Translations under genes and position numbers: made by a program
The notes under the pieces: model-generated
Told to the model about the DNA's origin: nothing
Databases searched by the model: none
Seen by the model: only the letters and a program-made list of their open reading frames with translations
Part shown: positions 21,720-34,921 of the stretch, in pieces
How the letters are laid out: each line of letters opens with the position of its first letter
Numbering within the stretch: the first letter of the stretch is position 1
Origin: Cerrena zonata
Taxonomy: Eukaryota > Basidiomycota > Agaricomycetes > Polyporales > Cerrenaceae
Assembly (NCBI GenBank): GCA_038087015.1
Contig: JASBNA010000041.1
Span: 124,001-188,000 of the forward strand
Length of the DNA stretch: 64,000 nt
Direction: 5' to 3'

Positions 21720-23643
21720 CTGCTGTGTATACGGATACCATCGGCTGCAATTCTAGACGTGGTGCTCCTCTTGTGCGATCTCCATCATCATCGTATTTCC
21801 AAAGCCCCCCCCTCCCTACATACCAACGTTGTATGTTGTCTTACCCGTTTGCTGATTTATATCAAAGTCGTCTCTCCCGCCTTACTACCTGCTCTTGTCT
21901 AGTGCTCGTTTCTTTTTTTATATCTAGTTCTGTTGTGCCCGTCTCTGTCTCTCTTCAATTGTATCCTATACCTGTTGGATCAGACACTTCCTGTTCTCCG
22001 CTCTATTTTTGCAATCTTCTCATTTCTTTCAACCCTACCAAGTTCCATTTGCCCATTGTTTACTTCATGTTCAACTCCATCTCCTGCGCTGCCTCACTTT
22101 CCACCATCTTTCTCTCTAACTCTAACTCTTTGCGCTTCCCATGCCTTTTTCTTTGTTGCTTGTGTCGATATTCTTGTTATTTCCATTTTTTTGGGTTTTT
22201 CTCTTCTTACTCTCTTACTCTCTCTCGTCATCAAAGAGGAAAGAGAGTGGTGCTTATTTGAATCCTCTCTCTCTCTCCCCCTCCGTAGTAGTGCTTTTTA
22301 GAATTTGTGTTGCTGGAATATCTTCTCTCCACCTAACCCCTCCCAAATATTTCTCTACTGGGCGTTATTTTTTGGTATATCGAAATCCACGACGTTTCCA
22401 TGCGTTCGTCTTAGTGCTCCATTTCTCTCCCCTCCGACGCGTGATGATTATGATTGAATGAGTGAATGAGTGAATGGAGGGATGGATGAATGGAGGGACA
22501 AACAGGGACAATGACAACGCGTGCGAGGGTTGGTAACCAACTTGTGCACTTTCAGGCACCTCCACCAACTGCTATCCATCTCGACCTCGGTAACTAGCTA
22601 GGATATGATCACCCAAAACTCGATTGTTCGATCTCCCGACGTATTGTTCTCCGAGTTCTTACGTTCCCGAGATCGCGGAAATTTAGATTTGTTTTACATA
22701 CAAACACACGAACAGAAAGAAAGAAAAGAAAAGAAAAGAAAAAAGACAATTCACGATCAGCGAAGGGATTTTCACACCTGGAACTTTCGATGGCCTCACG
22801 AGTAGTTAACCGACGCCACGACTCTCCCGGGAGCTGAAGTTTGCTTATTACGTGCTATATACTGCATACTACAACCACGCTAAGGTTGCACGACGATACC
22901 ATACCATACCTTTCGCGATCTAGCTAGTTGGTGGCAGGAAGTCGGTTGGTGACGTCGGACGAGTTCTCGATCATCGACATCATCATCATTCAGGCGCAGG
23001 CGCAGGCGACCGCCTCGGACTCGGACTCGGACGTTCTCTCGATCAACCCCCTCCGACGTAGTGGTTTTCCGAGTTTCTGCCTCCGCGTCTTCGGATCTGG
23101 TGTTTTTGCCTCCGTTTCAATTTGTGGTCTCTCTATCATCATCAGCAGGTCTTTGCTAGAAACATACCTCTATCTCGTCTCGTTGTCTGTTGCTTGTTTC
23201 ATCGCTGTTGGGGTTGATACATCGTTTCTTTGCAAGCAACTTGAAGCAACACAACCCAAACGCATTGCCTTGGACTTAGAGACTCGGACTCGAGTTCTGA
23301 CTCTAACTCTTACTACTATCTTTGTGACCTGTCTCGATTGCGTTGACTGCGACTATCTGTTCTGGACATTTGTTTCCACTACTCATCGGGACATTTGGTC
23401 ATCAGCCACTAACTGACTATCGTCTATTGACTACAACAATATCGCCCATCGTCCGTACAACCTCCACTTTCTCGATCGTCAACACAGCCTCCCTAACCAG
23501 TCCCACCTCCACATCCACATCCGACCTTACCTCGTCATCCAGCGTACAGCCCTACTAGTACCACAGTCCTCAGCCACAGCCAGCACAATCAAGCAGCCCA
23601 GTCAAAACAGCCTCAGCCTACCAAAAAAGAAGCAGTACACAAA
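21720..23643 (+). other. UTR and promoter region upstream of MTG1
   Basis: Pyrimidine-rich sequence (21720-22450) fits the 3' UTR of the preceding gene. Short repeats follow: GAATGAGT-type at 22458-22500 and a purine tract AGAAAGAAAAGAAAAG at 22715-22745. The rest is leader-like sequence before the MTG1 start codon. Open frames here lack ATG starts or family resemblance. Confidence 0.4.
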
Positions 23644-26541
23644 ATGGCCGCAGCGGCGGGACGACCATTGCTTCCCGCCCCAACATCATGGTATCCTGGA
23701 CATATGACCCTATTCACACGTATGCTTCCGGCCCTGCTTCGGCGCACGGACGTTGTTTTGGAATTGAGGGATTCGAGGTTGCCGTTGACGAGTATAAACC
23801 CGAATTTTGAAGGTGTGTGTTTTCTTTTTTTGTGTGGTGGGTCGGTTCCGTGAATCTCGTATTTTTTTGCGGTGGCGTGGCGTGGTGCCTGTGTTCGGAC
23901 CCTTCGGTTACTCGGTGCAGAGGTAATTTGTATTATGGCCTGTCTACGTCTACGCCTTCTAGCTGCTTTACAGCCCGGTGCTCAAGGCATTACCGGTGGT
24001 TGCTATCTGGGGTGGCCTTGAGGTGGGATAGGAGATGAGACGCGGGGGAAGGGCAGGGCGTGACAGGCGATGTAGGGAAGACGAAGGGAGGGAGACGGAG
24101 AGGGGAGAAAGAAGTCCTCCCCATCAAACTCAATCTTTCAGAAATCACATTTCTGGGTTTGTCTTGACTTGCAGCCCTATCCCCCTCTTTCACAGTCACA
24201 TTTCTTGCATTTCTACACACGCCACATAGTCCGATGGGGACTGCGTCTGGTCTGACGGCAGGCGTTTTGGAGACCTATCCTACTGCGATGGTTGAGGGTC
24301 TCAGCCACCGGGAAAGGCAGGCCAGAATGTGAGAAGCTGGGAGTCGAGAGTTGGTAGATGGGGACAAGCCTTGATACCCCGTCAAGAAACCTCTGCCCAG
24401 ACCCGGCGTTGTGTCATGCTGAGATTGCAACTCTAGGGCGGCAGTGCGCTTCTCTTTACGAACGGAGGGAAACAGACAGCGCAAGTTGCCGGTCCTGGCG
24501 CTGGGAGTCTTGCTGAACGGCTCGCGGAAAAGGAAAACCTATGTTTCATTTCGTTACAGCTTCAAACAATTCTTGTAGCCTCCTCGTTCATTTCTGTCAA
24601 ACTTTATTTCAGGGATTATTATCCTTATTTTATTCGCCTTTTTGGTCTTATTTTTTCGGTGGGAGATGAGGGCCAATTGTCCTCTCCGTTCCATATCTTT
24701 TAATATCCCTATAAAGCCTGCCCATAACTCTCTCATCTCTAACTATGTATACTGACCTCGACCTTCATTCATTCACATATAGGCGCCCTACGGAAATGGC
24801 GTACGGAACGGGGCTATAGCACGCCTCCCAATCCTATAATGGAGCCGCAAACCTTGTCAACACCCAATCTATCCTACCGCCCGGTTTGCGAACGGATAGT
24901 CGTGTTCAACAAACGGGACCTTGTTTCAGCTTGGGGTATCAAGGTGCGATTTTATATGCTCTTCACTTGACCATATTGTTCTCTTCCCTATCATTCATCT
25001 CGTTTAATATAACCTCTGTTCTTCTTCGTCTTTATCTTCCCATCAATGCGACTTCCCTGACTTGTGATTTTAATGTAGTAGCCGTTCCGCAGGGCGATGG
25101 CAAACAAATACCCTGATCAGACGACCTTTTTCGCTTCCTGGCAGCGTCCGAAAGACGTCAAGGCCCTCAGCGACATTCTCATCGGTTCGTTTTATTTTCT
25201 CCCCCTTCTCCCAATCATAACTCATCGCAAACAACGTCTATTGTTTGAATTTCATATTCCCTTCTCCACTTCCACCTGGCCCCCATTGGCATATGTTTTT
25301 TTGTTACGCAACCAATCAAAAGAGATCGCGAGGAGGAATACACATGCGCCGGAACTCAACGTCCTGGTGGTAGGCATGCCAAATGTCGGAAAATCTACGC
25401 TTCTGAACGCACTCAGGAATATCGGTATCCCTGGCCGTACGTCTTCTCTCTTCTTCCTATTTGTTATTACCTTCCATCGAGCTTATGTACCCCTCCTCCC
25501 CTCCCTTGTGTCTTTACCCTTGTGTTATTCTCCCTTGCGCCATTACCCTTGCGCTATTGTCCTTGTGCCTTTGTAGCGACACCAAAGGCATTAAGAACCT
25601 CAGCCCAACCAGGACTCACACGAGCCATCTCGACCCGCCTCAAATTATCAACCGACCCTCTGGTGTATGCATACGACTCGCCAGGGGTGATGTTGCCTTT
25701 CCTTGGACAGGGCGATAGGGGCGCCGAACGTAGCGTCAAGCTCGCTCTGATCGGTCAGTTGTTTTAACAAAATTTCAACCATCTTCTTCTGGGTCCCTGA
25801 CGTGTTTGGATAGCCGGTATTAAGGAGGGGCTGTATGACGTCGAGTCCCTGGCGTCGTACCTCCTTTATAGACTCAACATCTTGGATCCCATCTGTACGT
25901 CCTTCCCCTCCCTTCTCTCTCTTCCCATCTCATCACTCTCCCCTGTTGACGCCCGGGTATATATTAATCCATTCCATCTTGACACTCATCTGGTGTCTGC
26001 AGGTCCGGCGTACCTCCAAATCCTACCGCCCTCGACACCGCCGATAACCGACGTATTGGAATTCCTGGAGGTTCTGGGTAGGAGGTTGGGGATGCTTAGG
26101 AAGGGAGGGGTTGTGGATCATACGAGGTCTGCTTCGTGGTTTATTAAGTGGTGGAGGGAGGAGGGGTGTCAGGCTGCTGCTAGGTCGCCTCTTCTTTCTC
26201 CTGCCTCTCTACCTTCTTCATCTTCGTCGTCATTGGTGGATTCGACGTCAAGCACAACATCGACGACACAAGCATACAGACGCGGCTGGGGCTTCGACCT
26301 CGAATGGACACTCTCCCCCTCCGACCTCTCTCACCCCCACCACTCCTCTTCCTCTGAATCTCTCATCCAAACCAAGATGGAAGAATGCATAGACGCATTC
26401 GAGAAGGAGATGGAGGATGAGGAGAGGGAGGGTGGTGGGGTTAGTGCTACGCAGTTGAAGAAGAGGGCGAGGGATGAGTTGCTGGCGAAGAGGGCTGCTA
26501 GGTCGAAGGCGAGGTTGGGGGGTAATAAGAAGAGTGGGTGA
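23644..26541 (+). CDS. MTG1: mitochondrial ribosome-associated GTPase MTG1 (YlqF/RbgA-type)
   Basis: A circularly permuted GTPase that acts in assembly of the large mitochondrial ribosomal subunit at the inner membrane (family knowledge). Exons 23644-23812, 24783-24943, 25082-25184, 25323-25436, 25577-25753, 25814-25894 and 26003-26541 join in phase to 447 residues. The order is as expected for the family: SWYPGHM and LELRDSR near the start, G4 as FNKRD, then G1 as GMPNVGKSTLLN, a GPTPKALRTSAQPG switch region and G3 as DSPGVMLPFLG. The C-terminus is Lys/Arg/Glu-rich. The first intron is 970 nt, far longer than any other in the window. The GPTPKA joint required donor 25437 exactly, which supports the model. 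Confidence 0.93.
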
Positions 26542-26760
26542 TGATCACTCGCTTTTATGATGGCACCTTGGTAGGGAGGGTCGTGAGGAGGTAGGGGGAT
26601 GGGGTTGGTTGAGGTGAGTACGGGTCCGACGATGTCCGGGGAGTGGGTTTTTCTGACGGGTGGTTGCCGACCCTTTTTTTAGATATAGCGTATAACAGAC
26701 TTAATGGTATTATCATCGTTGTCACCCGTCTAGGTTGCTCAGATTGCAACACCACGATTA

Positions 26761-27870
26761 AAGGCCCATTTAATCTTGCGGTAAATTGATCTAACGATAT
26801 AACGACGATTTAACTACTACTCTAGATTTGATGTCTAACCGTTATACCGACATCCCCGGAACACTTGACGAGAAGAGACACGAGATGAGACAGATGTGTC
26901 CATTCGTCCATGATAGGGTTTTAGGCTCGGGTTTCCGGCCAGAAGACAGCTTTACAAGCTTTCGATTGGACGACCTTTGTGTCAGGTCACTTTCGCTGGA
27001 TCTACTTGGTACAACCTTATCATGCAGGCTGGTAATCAACCAAGGTGGGCGAGTCCCCTCGAGGTTGGACTGACTTCTGACTGCAGATCGTTGCTACTAA
27101 CACCCATCGCATGGCCTGCATTAAGCCACTTCTACCGGAGCTATTTGGTAGAAACTTCTTACGTAGAGAAGGGGATCTACCTCTTAAATAACTAAGGAGG
27201 GCGATTCTCCTCGAGACTGGACCGACTTTTGATTATACAGATTACTGCTCCTACCACCCCACGCATAGTGTTTGTACACGCTTCGTCATCTTGCGATCGT
27301 AGGGAACGACCGGGATTAAAGGTATATCATTTGTCATTGTTAATCTTGCGGTAAACTGATATAACAATGATTTAACTACTCTAGATCTGACATGAGTCCA
27401 CTCTATTTAACCACTATACCGACGTGTCCGGAACACGAGACGAGACAGATATGTCCACCCGTCAATGGCAGGGTTTTAGGCTCGAATTTCCGGTTAAAAG
27501 ACAGCTTTACCAACCTGTCGATTGGACGGCTCTTGTGTTAGGCTACTTCCATCGGAACCTTACCACGCAGGGAAAGGGACATCGCTCTCATTCAACCGTA
27601 GCGGGTGAATCCCTCTTACTACGGTTCGTTGCTACTGCTACCCTTTGTACACGCTTTACTGTCGTGACCTCTAATCCTCGTGAGGTTCTTTCATTTCCCA
27701 TGACTGGTTGAATGGAATATATTCTATGTGACATATGGGTAACGTGCAATTCTTCCTTTACCCTTTTGCGAACACGACCCAACGGTTGCTTTATACCAGA
27801 TATTTGATATAGTTGATTATCATATGTGTTTAGAAGAAGACGTTGGTTAGAGACTATCACAGGACAAAAC
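26761..27870. repeat. degenerate tandem repeat, about 571-bp period
   Basis: TTAATCTTGCGGTAAA at 26769 recurs at 27340. The following sequence aligns again: TATACCGACAT versus TATACCGACGT, GGGTTTTAGGCTCG versus GGGTTTTAGGCTCG, AAGACAGCTTTAC in both. The first unit carries an inner repeat of about 155 bp (CCTCGAGGTTGGACTGACTT near 27058 and a diverged copy near 27212). No coding potential was seen. It may be remains of an unknown element. Confidence 0.7.
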
Positions 27871-30575
27871 CGTCGACCAGCCGGATTATCGATTATGGGA
27901 TATTAAGCTCGACCTTCTAGTCTGGGAATCCTCGTGCTCGCTGTTCTCAGTGTCACCTACAAATCCACTTATGTCTAGGGCCGTCTACTCTCCTCCTGGA
28001 CATAGAACGCTACGCGGGTACAGACCGGACAGAGTTTACACAGATCATAGATGTTCTCTCCCTTCGGTAAATCTAAAAAGCTTGCGAGAGTGGTTGTTTA
28101 GGTTTTATACTCTCACGTCACCCGTGGATGGTTCATATCTTCTTATTCAATTCCTGGGCCCCCAGCTCAACTGATCAAGATTGGATATATTATCCTATGG
28201 GTGCCTCGAATCCTAATCTATTGGAAGAATTCCCCCACCCCGCAACTCAACTCGATGGACAAACTACCGAAACTCCCTCGGTGTTCCGAATTTCAGTTTC
28301 ACCTGATCGGCATTCCTCCGACCTCATCCCTGTGCGGAATACGGTGAGTTTAATTATAAACACATCCACATCACTCTGTACCCAGTGACCCTCCCTCTCC
28401 GCTCTTGATGTTGTCGATCAGTGGTAAGCTGCGTGATTGGTCGCTTACCCTTATTCACGTACGGCGGTTTTTTCTACGCACCTCATCCGTCTCGTCATAT
28501 CCTAACCGCCACCACTAACCTTGGACTCCAACCGTCTGCCTACGCAATGACATTGCCATAATTTCCACACCCACACCCCTGGTTTGTTTTCATTAAAACT
28601 AGGAGGTCCGGACGAACTCAACCGTTGCCGTAATACCTCCGTGATATGTTGATTGAAATTTCTCAGGGCGCAGCATGCACCATCCGCATGGTTGAGCTTC
28701 TTTAGAAGGGCCAAAAGAGGGAAGGCAAGCCTGAGAAACGTGCTGTGGGTCCCTGACCAAAGGCAGCATGTCGGAATCCAGATTCCATTGTCACACCATC
28801 GGCACAATTATCGTATTGTGCATACCCCCCATTATGTCACCACTTGTGACAATGTGGTGTGTGGTGCGTGTGTGGTAATGGCATCATTAAAAATTTGGGT
28901 TCGCACTGGGGTTACACGTACAAAGGAGGGAGGGTCGGCTCGAGTCAGGGTACAAAGGATGTGGTTTTCTGAATTGTTGGGATCTTGATTGGGTAGGTGG
29001 TTTGCACGTAAGAATGTGATAGGGCTGTTAAGTCATCTTTCAGTCATGGATGACGTGTTTCGAACAGCTTATGACTCGGTTCTAGCTCACACACACATGC
29101 AGCTTTTGTGTGTATTGTGCGTCGATTTGGGAATATCTCTCGCCTCCTTGATAATCTATGAAATCAGGAGTTGAGATAGGAGAAGAAGACGAGGACCTGA
29201 AACAACCTTGTTCTCGTTCTGGTCAAGTCCATCACCATCCATCCGCATCTGAATTTTTCCCTATATCTGATCCGACACATGGAGTTCACATTTTTTTCAA
29301 CAACAGCTTTGTAGCCAGAAAGGTGCTATGTTATGTCCGTTCACCGACGCGCCATCCCCATCTCTTAGTCTCAGATCTCCCACCTAGCGACGAGCTACCG
29401 ACATGATCGAGTGGAAAGGTAAGCGAAGGCGGGAACATATACAGCTTCACATGTCACGGCTAAAATGCTTCTATATGTTTTTAGGCAAGTCGTCAGGCGG
29501 GAAGATTGTCTAGGATGGAAACTGCAAGATGGCCTCAGCGCCCCAGAGATTCGAAGTGGGGAAGCTAAGTGACTAACAGTGATGGAAGATTTCTTTGACC
29601 ATTATTGTTTCATACGAAGCTGTTGAATAGTGGGCACCGCACAAAGGTGGAGTGTCAGGTGAAACTTAATCATGTATAATACTGTAGTTACAGGGAATAA
29701 AAAGAAAAAATGGTCGACCTGACAACCACAGGCACAATTAGAGTGGAGTCGAAAGACTATAGAAATAGACAACACGGCTAGAAAACACCTAACAGCAAAT
29801 TTTAAAGAGGGAGCATCATCAACGAACACACTGTCAAAGGGTCCAATACAAAGGCCGGGGCCGAGCGGGCGAAAAATGGATCTGACCCTTGTGAGTAGAA
29901 CCTTCGAATAGTAGTCCTAACATAACATCCCCGTCCCCTTCTGAGCCCGACGAAGCTGAAGTATGGCCCCGAGTCGCAAGGGATAACAAACGGAGGGGTC
30001 ACCTGTCCCTTCCAAGTATTTGTTATATTTGTTATATTGGTAGAAGTGCACGGCGTTGCTTGTGGCTTGAGCTCGTTTCAGGTAACGGATACCATGTGGG
30101 TTTTCTGAGCTTCAGCCGAGTGATTCAATAGGGATCTTGAGGGAAGTATGGGGCATTGACGCAGATCCAGGGAAAAAAAATACATATGCATTTCCAAAGC
30201 AGGACGTTATGAGAATGTACACAATATGCAAGGAGAGAGAAAAGAGATGGCGTTGGATATGAGGCCGCAGATAATGAGACTGTAGAAGTGGTACATAAGA
30301 AACGGAGACAAAGAAGCAGTACAACCGGGTCGGGAAAGAATGAGGAGAGCGAGTGATACTTACATCTGGACGATCTAGAGACTGAGCAAGAAATTAGGAT
30401 AACACCGATAAATGTACGTTAGAAAGAAAGAGGAACACGAAAGGAGCCTGGGGACTATATCCAAATGGGCAATAGGCATATACCGAGGGGAAGCAGCCTT
30501 CCACAACGAACCGAAGACAACGGAACAGGGGCCAGACACATGAGGTAACTTGGGTCACCGGATACGACTGAGTCT
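27871..30575. other. intergenic region, no gene supported
   Basis: About 2.7 kb between the tandem repeat and the 3' end of the RING gene. Open frames of 75-111 codons exist on both strands, but they begin at non-ATG codons or show no family features. A minor sequence motif TATTTGTTATATTTGTTATATTGG lies near 30017. Confidence 0.4.
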
Positions 30576-32633
30576 TTAAACTGCGTTAGCAGCGTCATCA
30601 GTTCCACGGCCTCGAGTGAATGCTCTGAAAAATCCGGTCCTTGACCGTGCGGCTGGGGCTGTCGTTGCCTCAGAAGTAGCGACAGTCGCATCAGCACTGT
30701 TCGTGTTGGTAGCAGTAGTCGAGACATTGGCATCAGTGTGAGGGGAAGAAGTGAGTGGATCACCGAGCTCAGATGAATCACGCTGGTCATCAGAGTCGGT
30801 ATCCTTCGAAGGCGGGGTAGTCGTAATTCGGAGCATTGAGGTGTAGGCTAGAGCGACACCAAAACATTAGCCACCTCGTCTCGGAAATATCAAAAGGCAA
30901 GCGGTAAAAGGAAGTAAAATAAAATAAAGGTGGGCGGTTGGGAAAGAAGACTTACGTTGTCGACACACGGGGCAGAACCATCCTTTAGCTCTTCTCTTCC
31001 TTCGTCTTGTCTCTGCCGGCGTGGTCGTCACCACCGGCTGCGTTGGTCCAGCACTTCCTTCCGCTGGTGCCTCACCGTTTGCACCCTCCGCATTCGCGTT
31101 CGTACTCTCAGCGTTAGCAGCCTCGCCTTCATTGACATTTGCAACAGTATTACCAGAGCTGTCGCCGGCAGTAGCAGTAGACGGCTCAGCGTCATTATGC
31201 ACGATATTACCACCCGCACCAAACTCGATCATGTTCACCGCACATTCCCTACATGCAACCAAATGTCTGCACGGCAACAAGACTACCTCTCGTGGCGAGG
31301 ATAGACACAGAAGACATTCGCTTGACAGGCCGTCATCCTCTGCGGGGTTGTTCTGCTGCTGAGGAGCAGTAGCAGTTGTCGGCGAAGTAGGTGGGTAGGA
31401 ATGAGTCTCGAGAGCGGGAGGGGCGGTAGGTGCAACTGTGTGCGTAGCGGTGGTGCTGTTCGCCGAAAGACCATAAATTTCGTGAAGGTGGAAGGTATGT
31501 GGGCCGATCTGAACCGTACATGAATTAATTTATTTCCGTCTCGGTCATGGAGGGAAACTTACGGTGGCTTCTCGCTTGACGACTTTCACAACCCAAGGTC
31601 TCTTGTCTTCCTCTACAGCATCTTTATCAGCCTGGCCAGGTAGGGGAACTGGGGCCGGAGGAGGAACACCATATCGCACGACGTGCAAGTATGTCGTCTG
31701 CTCATTGACACTCTTCAACTCTTTACCAGCTTCGTCAAGCGCCTTCAGATTGATCGTCACCTTCACACCAAGGTTGTCCTGATCATCTTCTGTAGATTGT
31801 TTGTCACTATCCGCGGGTTGGGCATCTACGACGGCTAAGGCTGGGCCAGCGGCGGCACGGTCGTGGTTCCGGCGTCGGAAATGGAAATTGGTGAAACGTT
31901 TACGGTGGCGGGAAGTTTGCTGTTCGGTCGTGCTAGCGGCAGCGGGAGTTTCACTTGTTTCGGAAGTAGATGCAGGTTCTTCGACGAGAGGGGCCAGGGG
32001 AGTAGCATCTTTGGGTGATGGCAGGTGAGGGCGATGTTCAAATCGGCCGAGCTCGAGCATAGCCCCTTCCTCCAATTTCAACATTTTGCCGAAGCCCCCG
32101 TCAGTGACCGTCTCGAAGACAAGTAGCTTCGTCTGATCTTTGGATTTCTCGGCGAGATGGTGAGAAGGGGAAAGGATAACATGGACATAGATGCCACACT
32201 TTGGTGCATCACAGTCGTATTCGAATTCAAGGCCATGATGATGCTGGAGGTCAGGGTGGTCAGCATTGGGATCGTCTGAGTGGGAGTCTTCCAGAGGGGA
32301 AAGTCGGAGCGTGGGACGTTTGAGGTTGACGAGGGCTTGGAGGGTCGTCGTTGCATGGTTCGTCTAGCACGACTGTAAGCACGAAGTACATGATCGAGAC
32401 AACATACTACGCACCTGTTTGCTTTTCTGCACCCAAGCTTTGACGATCTCCGGAGTGAGCTCGTCGTCAGACTTGTCCGTCCTGTCCGTCCATTTAGGTC
32501 CGCTGCTTACAATCCCGATGTTAGGTCCGAATAAAGTATCCTGCTTCTTCTTCTCCTGACCAGCGGGATTGCTAGTCCCAATCTCGCTCATGTTAATGAC
32601 CACTGCACCATCGTTAGTGTTGTTCTGGGACAT
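30576..32633 (-). CDS. RING-type E3 ubiquitin ligase, MGRN1/RNF157-like
   Basis: Predicted cytosolic E3 that recruits a ubiquitin-loaded E2; substrates are unknown. Exons 32415-32633, 31563-32363, 30956-31508 and 30576-30847 join to 614 residues. A central segment (VTINLKALDEAGKEL, then TYLHVVRYG) resembles the region before the RING in mahogunin-type ligases. The RING ligands are visible: ECLLC, PCRHL, ACREC and FCPVC (C3HC4). Between the third and fourth pair lie about 78 residues rich in Ala, Glu, Asn and Thr plus a basic RRRKRRAK stretch, where the family usually has about ten. The C-terminus is Ser/Thr-rich. All splice phases close without frameshift. Assignment to the MGRN1 group is by pattern only. 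Confidence 0.85.
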
Positions 32634-33431
32634 GGCAATAGCTCGTCTCGAGGTCGCGGAATCGACTCGGGCAAGGTAAGGTGACTGGCGGATATGCCAG
32701 GCTCGATTAGTACTGCGATCTGCAATGAATTGAGCTTTTTGAAAGCCCTTTATGTTTATTCTGTGTGCCGACGATGTATGTACTTACACCAAGTTGTCAC
32801 TGCAGACATATGTTGGTGGGAGTAGAGTGAGAGGAGTGGTTAAGAGGCGGGAGAATGCGCTAATTTTGGCAAAATCCCCACAGCCGCAACGGATGCTTGC
32901 CCCGGCAACCGCTGCGCAGCGTGTGATAAGGTCAAGCCTGAACAGAGTAGATTTCAGCAAGTTCACAAGAAATGTCGATGAAAGCTGACTGTATATTGTA
33001 GCAGACGAGTATGATACAAAGAAACGGGTTCTTCTCGAGCTTCGTCACGGTTGTCAGACGCTTTGACTATCACCATTCACCTTTATCGGTGGTAGACTTG
33101 ACAAATATACAGTGATTGCATATTACAGTTCTTACTTCGGTCAGGCTCACTCGTACCCGACCCCGAATCACAACTTGAAGGAGACTACCCATGGGTAACC
33201 CAAGGGTCCCAAACCGAGTAATATCTCTGATGTCATAATATAGGTTGAATCTACCAATGTGATAAGATTGTACTTGGGACAATAAACTGTCAGAAACGTA
33301 GATAAGATATGACATATGTAAGGTAAGCGTTCAAATGCTCGAATATGAATGCTGTTGAACTGGAGCAACGACATTTTCGAGTACCAAAATAGAGAGAACA
33401 CAAAGTCCATTGGTACATATGTATAGCCCGT
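32634..33431 (-). promoter_or_regulatory. RING gene promoter and F-box gene 3' flank
   Basis: Holds the upstream region of the RING gene (transcribed left) and the 3' end of the first F-box gene (also transcribed left). No other gene was seen; open frames here are extensions past the F-box stop codon. Confidence 0.4.
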
Positions 33432-34921
33432 CTAAAGTTCCCCTTCACATTCACGGAGAAACCACTCGCTATGGACTGGATATACGTCAGCAGAGAGTAA
33501 GAACGACCAAACGAAAAATGGCAAATACCTGTAGTATAGACCTTTGATAGCTTCACATCGCACTCGTCACATAAGTCCTGCAGCAAACACTCTTGTTCCA
33601 TTGCTTCATCACGCCAAACCTCGCTGACATGATACTCATCTGCAGGTATCTCCATTCCAACGATCAGAGATTTGAACTTGGGACCACTGGCTATCAAACG
33701 GTTGTTCTCTAGCAAACGACGTGTCTTTTTGAGGAGCTCCCCGTACCTCGATCCCCATGAGGTCACGTCAATGACGAAGAAGATTCTGAGTGTCGCGAGC
33801 GTAGAAGGGAATTCGAATGCCGGTGCTAAGTTGGAGAGATCTGTAGACATCGATATACAAAGTTCTTGTAATGTTTCAGAGAATCCTCCTCGGCTGGACC
33901 AACCTGCTAGAAGAGAATCAATGTCCCGACCGGAATGGACGATACTCAGCCGTTCGAGGTTCTCTGGGCATGGACATGCGTCATGATGAGTTGCAACTTG
34001 TTCGGGTGTCAATCTGTCGGGGAGTATGCATTCAACGAGCTGTAACACCCGTAAGCTTTGCACTTTCCGGATGGAGTGATAAATAGGTGTGTACTCATTG
34101 TCCGCACAGAATGATTTGATGAGTGTGAGGGTATGCAATCGAGGGAGTGTACCAATGGCACGGATAAAGAATGCAGGCTCTATTTTGTTACCCAAGAAGG
34201 TGATTATTTGAATATTGGAAAGGTCCATCCGGTCGTTCGTCCAGTACCCCCAAGGTGAGCTGATTAATAATTGGCGTGGTGCGGCTCGGCCATAGTGCCC
34301 GATCCCTGTGCTTTCAAGGACATATGGAAATATGGACAGAAACTTCGCAGATTTACTACAATGGAAGGATAGTCTCTCCACATTCTTGCAGACGGTCACG
34401 ATAGCTCTTGCCAACTCCTGCCTTCGGTCCGCCTGTTTTTGAGATGCTGGCTTGGTAATGGTCCGGAAATACCAACCACGCAATCCCCCCGCGGTTTCGA
34501 GATCTGACCCAGCGCCCGTCAATGCATCATCAAACAAGACTAGATGACGAACGAGTGTCTGGTATGAAGGTAGGTAGGTCAGAATTGCCTTGAATTTTTT
34601 CATTTGTTGTTCAGTACAGAGGACCACCCGGTAATAGAGTAAGCGAATTGCGGCGTGATACCAAACTCGACTGGTTTGGCAAACATGGAATATATCCGAA
34701 TTCGGGACGGGACGTTCACTAGCATGTTTCGACGAGTCGGTTCGCTCGATTTCGATTGCAGGTGGGAGTAGACAAGTTATGATCAACTCGAGAATATCTG
34801 GTGGGACTTTGACATCCTTGACAGTGAACGATGCGGAAGGAGGTTGGATAGGCGGCCGCGGCACATAGTAGTATCGGACCCGGCGGGGCGACGACGACGA
34901 CGACGACGACGAGAAGCTCAT
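33432..34921 (-). CDS. F-box protein, tandem paralogue 1
   Basis: Likely substrate receptor of an SCF ubiquitin ligase. Exons 33530-34921 and 33432-33476 give 478 residues. After a Ser-rich start (MSFSSSSSSSSPRR) the F-box-like helix reads VPPDILELIITCLLPPA, followed by ICRxSRxWY-like FHVCQTSRVWYHAAIRLLYY. The remainder has irregular Leu-rich segments (LHTLTLI, LRVLQLVECI, LERLSIV), as in fungal F-box/LRR-like proteins. The small terminal intron (33477-33529, CTGAC branch) is conserved in the paralogue, and splicing changes the C-terminus to one ending EWFLRECEGEL. Reading through without splicing also stays open for 64 more codons, so isoforms are possible. Confidence 0.8.

Noticed and set aside
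21707..22261. 184-codon frame after the gene at 20906
   Set aside because: Lies in the T/C-rich 3' UTR, with low-complexity Ser/Phe/Leu composition.
22928..23416. 162-codon hydrophobic frame upstream of MTG1
   Set aside because: Non-ATG start in a pyrimidine-rich leader; hydrophobicity follows from T-richness.
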